Origin: Amyelois transitella
Lineage: Eukaryota; Arthropoda; Insecta; Lepidoptera; Pyralidae
Assembly (NCBI RefSeq): GCF_032362555.1
Contig: NC_083507.1
Location: 2,173,001 to 2,237,000, forward strand
Direction: 5' to 3'
DNA: 64,000 bases
Both the position numbers and the translations under genes were made by a program. The notes under the pieces were generated by a model. It saw nothing but the letters and a program-made list of their open reading frames with translations, was not told the origin of the DNA and searched no databases. Of the stretch, positions 48,601-57,600 are shown piece after piece. The first letter of the stretch is position 1, and each line of letters opens with the position of its first letter.

Positions 48601-51600
48601 TTTTTATATTTGTAATGTTCTCCTTTAGTGAACAATAAAGCATTTACTTACTAACTTACATAAATGTGTTGTACTTGTGAGATAGTTATGAGACTAGAGA
48701 GTGACAATTCGACGAGAAACACGTTATCGGTGCTATTTGTCAGAATCCTATAACTAATAATTAAATACATACATACATAAAATCACGCCTTTTTCCCGGA
48801 GGGATAGGCAGAGTCTACATCTTTCCACTTGCCACGATCTCTGCATATTTCCTTCGCTTCATCCACATTCATGCAAGCTTTCATTCATCGTCTCCACATG
48901 ACCAAGCCATCTAAATGTAATAATTTTTAATTATTAATTCCCTATAACTAATAATTAAATGTAATTACCCTAAAGACCGAACCCCAGATTTTAGGATTAT
49001 TCCAATCCCACCTATAATTTAAATGCGTCAAAATGTTTGTTACCACTTCGCAGTCACACAACTATAATTTATCCTTGGAAAAAACTTATTTTTTGTGAAT
49101 CCTACGTCGTAAGAAGGTCGAGAAAAACGGAAATTTAATTTTAACTCCGGCGAGAATCCGTGTGCTTATTATGTCAAACAAATCATAACATTGTAGTAAT
49201 CATATAAAAATGTATCTACCTCCTCAGAAAAGGTTTGATCAAAATCGCAAACTGTGTTGCTTCTCAATTTTCTAAGCAATACCTCAAATGTGAAATTAAT
49301 TTCAATAAATTATTTATATTACCTACACCCACTGTAGCAAATTCGCGCTAGTGAACAAAATAGCTACAATCATTTTTTTTATAAAACGAAATCACGTAAT
49401 ATAATATGTGTGTGACGCATTTTTTATGTTTTTTAATAACCACGTAAATATAATTTAAAACTATACGACCAACATCAGTGAAGCATTCTCAACTAAAAAC
49501 GGCAAACTACAATGACGGGATGACAAAGAGGAATATAATGAGATGAACTAAAAACCACACTCATGCATATACATGAAAATGATATTATTGATGATACACA
49601 ATACATACAACCATTTCATTAAAAAAAAAACACATCCAACCCGACATTGTGAAACGCACCGTTAAAGAATATATTCTCAAAAGAAATAGCGTTATTCGGT
49701 AAACCAATCACAAGCGTTCTCATTATTATTTTTTTTCGTAATGGCAACCCCAGAAGCAAATGTCGGATTCGTACAGTTAAAAAATAATACTTTTATTTTT
49801 TTCATTATAGCAATACTGTGAGGACACCAAAACATATATCTAAATTAAACATATATTTTATCAACAGGACATACAATTGGAATTTGGACATCAAACACAT
49901 AAATGCAAGTGAGTGTGGTTGTCAAAAACAAAACACTGTAGCGGACAAAATTAAATTAAAAAAAAACTGAGATATGAGATTGTGTTGTTGAAAACTTAAC
50001 ATCACGTCTCAACCTAACCATGGTACAATGACGAAGGCACTCACGTCGGAAGAAATAATCATAAACTCATAACTTATGATTTTTATTTATTGTTATGAAT
50101 TTTAGCGGTGAATTTGATTACGTAGGCTATTAGTAACACAAAATAAGATGCAAATATCACAACCCAGTGACATGAATATATTTTTTTTATAGAAAAGAGA
50201 AATTGACCATTGATTACTTGAACCTCTATACTGTTTTAAGATGCTGAAACAGAATTATACTGTTTTTTTAAATATTTTTTATAATATGGCGTGGTCACGC
50301 CTTATTATCAAAATATTTGAAACGTGCAAACGCACAAAAGGACAAGAATTACTGTATCTATTCAACAGATTTCCGACAGAAATACCAGACGCATTGTACC
50401 AACCTAACAAAGTCTCCGTCACCATAGAAATTTGAATCATATGATGGCATCGACGAATCCGCAGATAAAATAAATTTAAAAAAAACTAGCTTCAACGATG
50501 TCGTGTGAAGCCATGATAAGTAACAATAAATCGTATAAAAACCTCTTTACATCTGGTCGGCAGACTGAGGTGGAAAACTACAGATTAAATATTGTAATAT
50601 GTACTTATTTTAAGTCATATTTTGGGTGTTAAAATGGCAAAGTGCATATTTAAATAGGAGATTCTTAAATATTTATGTTTAATTTCGCCTTGTCTACAAA
50701 ATGTTTGGCGATGTGAAATTAGAACAGTTTCAGGAATAAACTTGATCCATGGGTCCTTTGGACACATTTGACTAACTAAGGTAACAACTAAATGGATAAT
50801 TTTAAATATAAGAAACTCGGAAAGTTTTATTTTTTTTTTTGTGAAAAAAAGGAGAATGATGAGAATGTCATATTATAACTGGATATTTTGTGTTAGAATC
50901 ACCCAGTTAAATATATTGCACTGCCTTAAACACCACATAATTCTATTTACCATGCATTTTTCTATACTTCCATTAAAATTTTCCGACCACAGCATGGATA
51001 TAACACAACACGGAATTATTTTAATTAACTCTTTTGGGTTAGTAAAAGTGCAAAGTAAGCGGTTAACATAATAAACACATTTAAAATCCTGTCCATGAAT
51101 GTGTTGTGTTAACGTGAAATATTTTGTGATACCCGCAAATTGCTAAAGCTTGAACAGCGACATCTGTCTGACCAATTATCTAGTGAGAAACTTGTTGCTT
51201 TTGACAGCGTTTAAGTAGTTTTGTGGCGTTGTACACAGATGTCGCCACATCACAACTACTGTCACATAGATGGCGCAACGTGGCTTCTAAATAAAAAATT
51301 AATGTGCTATTTCACACAAGGGACATATAACGAAAAGTACGGCGTGTGTTGCCAAATCTATTTAAACCACAATGCACAAATTTTATGATGTCATAGTCAA
51401 TTAACTTTTTATGGAAGCAATTTGCGGGGATAAATATCCAATAACCTTAATACACATCATATTTAGAAAAAGTCAATTTTATTTTACAGACGAGAGTGTT
51501 GGCTCACACCATCGTCGTTTTAAAAATGTAATTTGAAATACTTAAAACGATAATTTGATTGGCTTCTTCTACTGCCGATGGATACACGTGACTTCAGAAC

Positions 51601-54600
51601 TCTAACTCTGAAACTACGACATTTTACCAATTAAAATTTAAGGCTGAACATGGTAATGTTGAACTAAAATATTCAATCGTAAAATTACTTAGACGACGCG
51701 ACGATGCAATAGAGTCAACAATAAATATGATATCATTTCGGAGTTAGGGCTCTGTTAAAACTAACCTTACTGTACAAATTTGCTATCAGGTGTCCCACAT
51801 CAAGTGATAGCAACTCGATAAATCTTAAGTCCATTATTTAACCCACAACCACAAAAATGTGTTCTTTCATTATGTTATTTAACACGAATGATTTATTAAA
51901 ATACTTTTTAAGGCTGTAGCGTTTCTTCCGCGAAAATATTGTATCATTCGTAAGGAAACTCTATATAATTTATAAAAAAAAAATCAAAAACTTTTGTGTC
52001 AAAAATAAAGTTATTTAAATGTGCCTACCGCCTTAAAAAGAGATAATATCGTACACTTTCTCACGAAAAACGGATCCCACAATAACATACCACCTCTGAT
52101 ATATCACTATATCGACGTAGCTTCACACGAATCTCACTTACCGTGTCGGTGTATTCTCATACAACTGGAACTGATATCAGTGGTGACCGTAAAGTATGGC
52201 AGCCATAGATCTTCAATGTGTACGTCGCCGAATGTAGAGTGAATGGTCGCATTGAAATGGCGGCCGGAGAACATTGACGTCGCCGGGTATGTCAGGTCTA
52301 GAAGTTGTTTGCCCCATTGTGTCATTTTCTGGAAACATGTGTTGCTCATTTATGTTTAAATGTCATTATGATGAGGGAAAATATCGTTAGAAACACATTC
52401 AATGACCATGATCTAATTCTCGAATAGGGTTTCCCTATTAAAAAAGAAAAAAATAGTAATTGTTTCTCTAGAAATAAGTAGTACTGAATTTATGTTTAGT
52501 TTAAGTTATATTCTTATTTTTTTCCTTGATGTACATGAATATATAAATAAATAAAAGAATAGAACCACTTCATTTTTTACGATGTAGTAAAAAACGTCTA
52601 GGGAATAGGCTTTTTAACTTGGGATTCTTCTTTAGGCGATGGGCTGTCACTATTTGAATCTCAATTTTATCACTAAGCGATACAGTCGAACGTGGCCTCA
52701 AGTCAGTCTTTTCAAGATTGTCGGCTCTGTCTACGCCGCGAGGGGTAGAGACGTGTCCATATGTATGTATGTATGTATTTATGATAAGACGAGAATCCTT
52801 TCGTGTAGTTACAATTTTCATTTTAGTATCGTAATCCGCAATTGAGACAAATGCTAAGAATTGATGATTCCTATGTCAAAATTATATCAATGCAATATTT
52901 TACCTTAATTTTAATTGTATTCTACTAAAAAAAACAAGGTAGCGGGCGGCACTTCGCTACTTAATTTTGTATCAAAAATAAACAAACCTGCGACCATTCC
53001 CTAGCTTTCTGCGTGACCGTAGTGATGTTCCTCTCCATACACCACAGCGCCCCCATGAATGCTCCAATGCTAACACCACCCACCATGTCTATTGGTATGC
53101 CTGCCTCCTGAAAGAAAGTTAAAAAATATATATTCGAGATATTGATTTGTAATCGGAAGTAGGTACACGAGAGAACAAACATCACAAGAAACAAACCAAC
53201 ATCCAATGTACTTAGTAAGGAGATACTCAATTCGACCACATTTTTTATGGAAGTAAATTCGAAGAGTTTCATGCCAGTCACGGCAGCTCATAATGAGGAC
53301 AATTTTTTTTGTGCACTTCGGTCTTGAAGCTGCAGTTTCGGCATACTTGCGATTATTGGAATGGAAGGCTGTTTGGTTCGCGGAGTTTTAGTCACCGCGC
53401 CAAGTAGAGTGGCCGCCGCGTAGTACCTGTATGGCGCGTATCATTCCCACGTGCGCGGCCGCTGTGACCGCGACACTGGTCACCGCGCCAAGTAGAGTGG
53501 CCGCCGCGTAGTACCTGTATGGCGCGTATCATTCCCACGTGCGCGGCCGCTGTGACCGCGACACTGGTCACCGCGCCAAGTAGAGTGGCCGCCGCGTAGT
53601 ACCTGTATGGCGCGTATCATTCCCACGTGCGCGGCCGCTGTGACCGCGACACTGGTCACCGCGCCAAGTAGAGTGGCCGCCGCGTAGTACCTGTATGGCG
53701 CGTATCATTCCCACGTGCGCGGCCGCTGTGACCGCGACACTGGTCACCGCGCCAAGTAGAGTGGCCGCCGCATAGTAACTGTATAGCGCGTAACATTCTT
53801 ACATGCGTAGCCGCTGTGACCGCGACACTGGTCACCGCGCCAAGTAGAGTGGCCGCCGCGTAGTACCTGTATGGCGCGTATCATTCCCACGTGCGCGGCG
53901 CCGCGTGCTCCCCCGCCGCCGAGCACGAGCCCCACGGAGGTGCCGGTGAGCCAGCGAGCGAGGCGAGAGAAGTCTGAATGGACGTTCGCTTCCGACATCA
54001 ACACTTTGCTGTATAGTTCGCTCTGGAATTTGAAAAATTTGATCATTTTCACAAGTTACGTACATTTGTTTGAATACAAACCGATGCTCTTACAGAGAGG
54101 CGAAACCATAGTGAGGAAACCTGCACATTCAGGCAACTGGATCTGTTACCATGATCGATCCAATACGGGTTCCCATGCAAATGAGAGTCGCTTCGTGTAA
54201 AAACCTGTTTCACCCAATCTAAGATCCATGGTCAGAAGAATCCCCCGGGTTCCTCTCCAGAGTGGTGAGGATACAACCAAGACTGAGGCCAGGAGGTAGT
54301 AGAAGGAGGCAAAATTTACTCACAATCCTGTACTGACTCTTCCTCGTAAACATCCGATGTGGACACCTCACGTGATGGTGCTGGCTGACCCAGCTCCTCA
54401 TGTTCAGCCAGTGGACAGTTCCCGAGGGGTTCGGGCCGCCTTCCCGATGGAGTAACACCAGTTCCTTCTGGGTACGAATGGCTAGTCGTTCGATTTCTTT
54501 CTCTATCTGAAAATAAGGTATGAGAATTTAAAAAAAAATTTACTTACTTTATATACAAGACAATTTTAAGTGATCAAGATTATTGATCAAAGGTGCGTCA

Positions 54601-57600
54601 GATAACGTGCAATAAAAGTTACAGTATTCCGATATCCGATAAATTTCTCGGAATGAACCCATTGCTTTCATGGTTACACATTCAAATGCTTGAATGTGCA
54701 GGTTTCACACACCGTAAGAGCATCCGTTAGGTTAACAATTAAACTAATGTTGGTTAGCACTCAAACTAATGTAAATAATTAAAAAAAGAGTCATGGCCGG
54801 GGTAGAACTTGAACATGTGTACCGACACGTATTACTTGGGCATTTTATCCGGGCACCTCAACCGTTCGACCACCGTCGCTATGACGCGTTCTACTTGACC
54901 AAACGAGTCGGAGCAAGTGGACGCGAATTTGTATGTGATTTATTCAGCGAGAATCAAAGAATAGGAACACTCCATCTCTTTCCCATGGATGTAGTAAATT
55001 CTTTTTTAGGCGACGGGCTAGCAACCTGTCACTATTTGAATCTCAATTCTATCATTAAGCCAAATAGCTGAACGTGACCATTCCGTATTTTCAAGACTGT
55101 TCGCTCTGTCTACCCCGCTAAGGATATAGACGTGACCATATGTATGTTGTATGTATGTTCAGGTACTCACTTTGCCAATGCTGGGCTGCTTGTCGCCCAA
55201 AGCGACTATCAATATGCAGTCAGCTTGCCGAATACAACGCTGAGTCCACTGAGTCAAACTCGGGTCGCACTGGTAGAGAGCCACCTGGTAATAAATAGGT
55301 TACAAAAACAATTTTTATTAAATAGAATTGAATAGATTTATTTTCAAAATTGTATACAAGGGATACCTCACTTATTGACATCACATCACTTAAATCTAAT
55401 TATAACTACTATAACCGCTTCCAAAGCGCATGTGTAGAAAAAGCGGCGAAACGAACTACACTGCAGCGGTTAAAAGAAGTAACCGTCAATATTGCGGGTT
55501 TTGCGATACATTTTAGCCATGTGGTTTTCGGCAGTTTATAATAAGCCCAAGGGGTGGGTTTATTATAGCATCCCAATGGATATCGTAAAAGGAGATTAAG
55601 CAAAAGGCTAACAAACTTGGGATTCTTCTTTTAGGCGATGGGCCAGCAACCTGCACTATTTAAATACCAATTTTATTATTAGCGCCACACGCATTTTAAC
55701 CTGTACACCTTACCTACCCCTCTTGGCTCTGTCTACCCCGCAAGGTATATAGACGTGACTATATATGTATGTACTAGCTGTGCCCGCGACTTCGTCCGCG
55801 TGGAATGGTTATTTTGGGAATCATTGAAGCCCTCAAGGATGAATAATTTACCCCCGTTTTATTCACATTCTCCATTATTTCTTTGCTCCTTATAGTTACA
55901 GCGTGATGTTATATAGCCTAAAGCCTTCCCCGAGAAGTGATCTATTGAACACAAAAAGAATTTTTCAATTCGAACCAGTCGTTCCTGAGATTACCGCGTT
56001 CAATCAAACAAACAAACTTTTTAGCTTTATAATATTAGTAAGTATAGATGTACCTTGTGCTTATCCTCTTGTTGTGCAAGCCACGAACTGAGCCTATATT
56101 CGTTGTTCGGGTCCATTATAGTCAAACCGAGTAACTTCCGAATCACGTCCGAAGTAAGACGCACTGTCGGACCTGCGAATAAAAAAATAAAGATATTGGT
56201 GACGTCACTCACAACATAGTTTGACCGTTAATAATAATTTGACTATATGGACGTTTTATTGTAGAATTAAGAACCTTTTATTGTAGAATTTATTATATTG
56301 TACGTATATAATTGTTGTGTCTTAATGATAATACTCGTAAAAGAACTGTTGTTCACCCTTGCCCCAGTTTTGTATATGATCCTCTTATTGTCAGGTTGGC
56401 AGGAAGAGATCCCACTTAGGGATAAGCCCGCCTTTGTACTGTACTGTTTTTATTTGTAATGTACTCCTTTAGTGAACAATAAAGCATTTACTTACTTACT
56501 TATTTATTATAGAACTCGCGCTTATATCATCTGGATCAGAGAGGTTATTTGCAAACTTTGACAAGTCGTGTCTTAACTTACCTCTCTTTTTTGTCTGCTA
56601 ACAATTTTAAGAGCTAGAAAGAGAGGGAACAAAATACGTCTCATCAACGTTCGTGAATAAACTCGGAGCAAATGTATGACGTCACGTTGTCAAAGTGTTA
56701 GATACATTTATACACCCTTTAATTTATTTTTTATTTTTTAGTTTTATAAGCTCATTAAATACTAATTACAAAGGGAGTAGTTTTGCTTTTGGACACAGTG
56801 TATGAGTAAATTTTCTGTAATAATAGTCGGAAGTTATAAATAAAAAAACTTTTATAATCTCATCAAGTACTAATGACAAAGGGAAAACACTGAAATAATG
56901 ACGATAATTAATTAACTAAGTAAAAAAAAAAACTTACCGATGGCACACAGCGAATGGTACAGCTCATACGTAAAGGCGGTCAAGGGAACATCGTCGCTCA
57001 CAGGCACCACGGCCACCGTGGAGAAGTTGTGCTGCGAAGGTCTAGACTCTATGGTCGCCGCGCCTAGCCCAGCTGTGGGCTTTTGCCAGGAACCTAAATA
57101 AATAAATAAATGTAAATAAGTGCCGTGTGGCTCCCGGCACCAATACAAAAAAGAATAGAACCACTCCATTTCTTTTCCATGGATGTCGTAAAAGGCGACT
57201 AAGGGATAGGCTCACAAACTTGGGATGCTTTTTTAGGCGATAGGCTAGCAACCTGTCACTATTCGAATCTCAATTCTATCATTAAGCTAAATAGCTGAAC
57301 GTGGCCATTCAGTCTTTTCCAGACTCTGTCTACCCTGCAATGGAACCATATGTATATATGTATGTAATGTAAATAAATATATAAGTACGGGACAAATTAC
57401 ACAGATTGAGTTAGCCTCGAAGTAAGTTCGAGAATTGTGTTACGAGATACTAACTCAGCGATACTATATTTTATAATAAATACATAAATAGATAATCATC
57501 CAAGACCCAGACCAATCAGAGAAGGTTCGTTTCACATCATGCCGCCGACGGTAAAATCACTGTTAAATCTATACCCACTCAGCATGTAATTAGTCATTTA

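Noticed and set aside
53744-54052. 102-codon frame continuing past sws exon 6 into the 88-bp array
   Set aside because: It is intron read-through. The exon ends at a good donor at 53867 that joins in phase with exon 7, and the extension has a non-family sequence.
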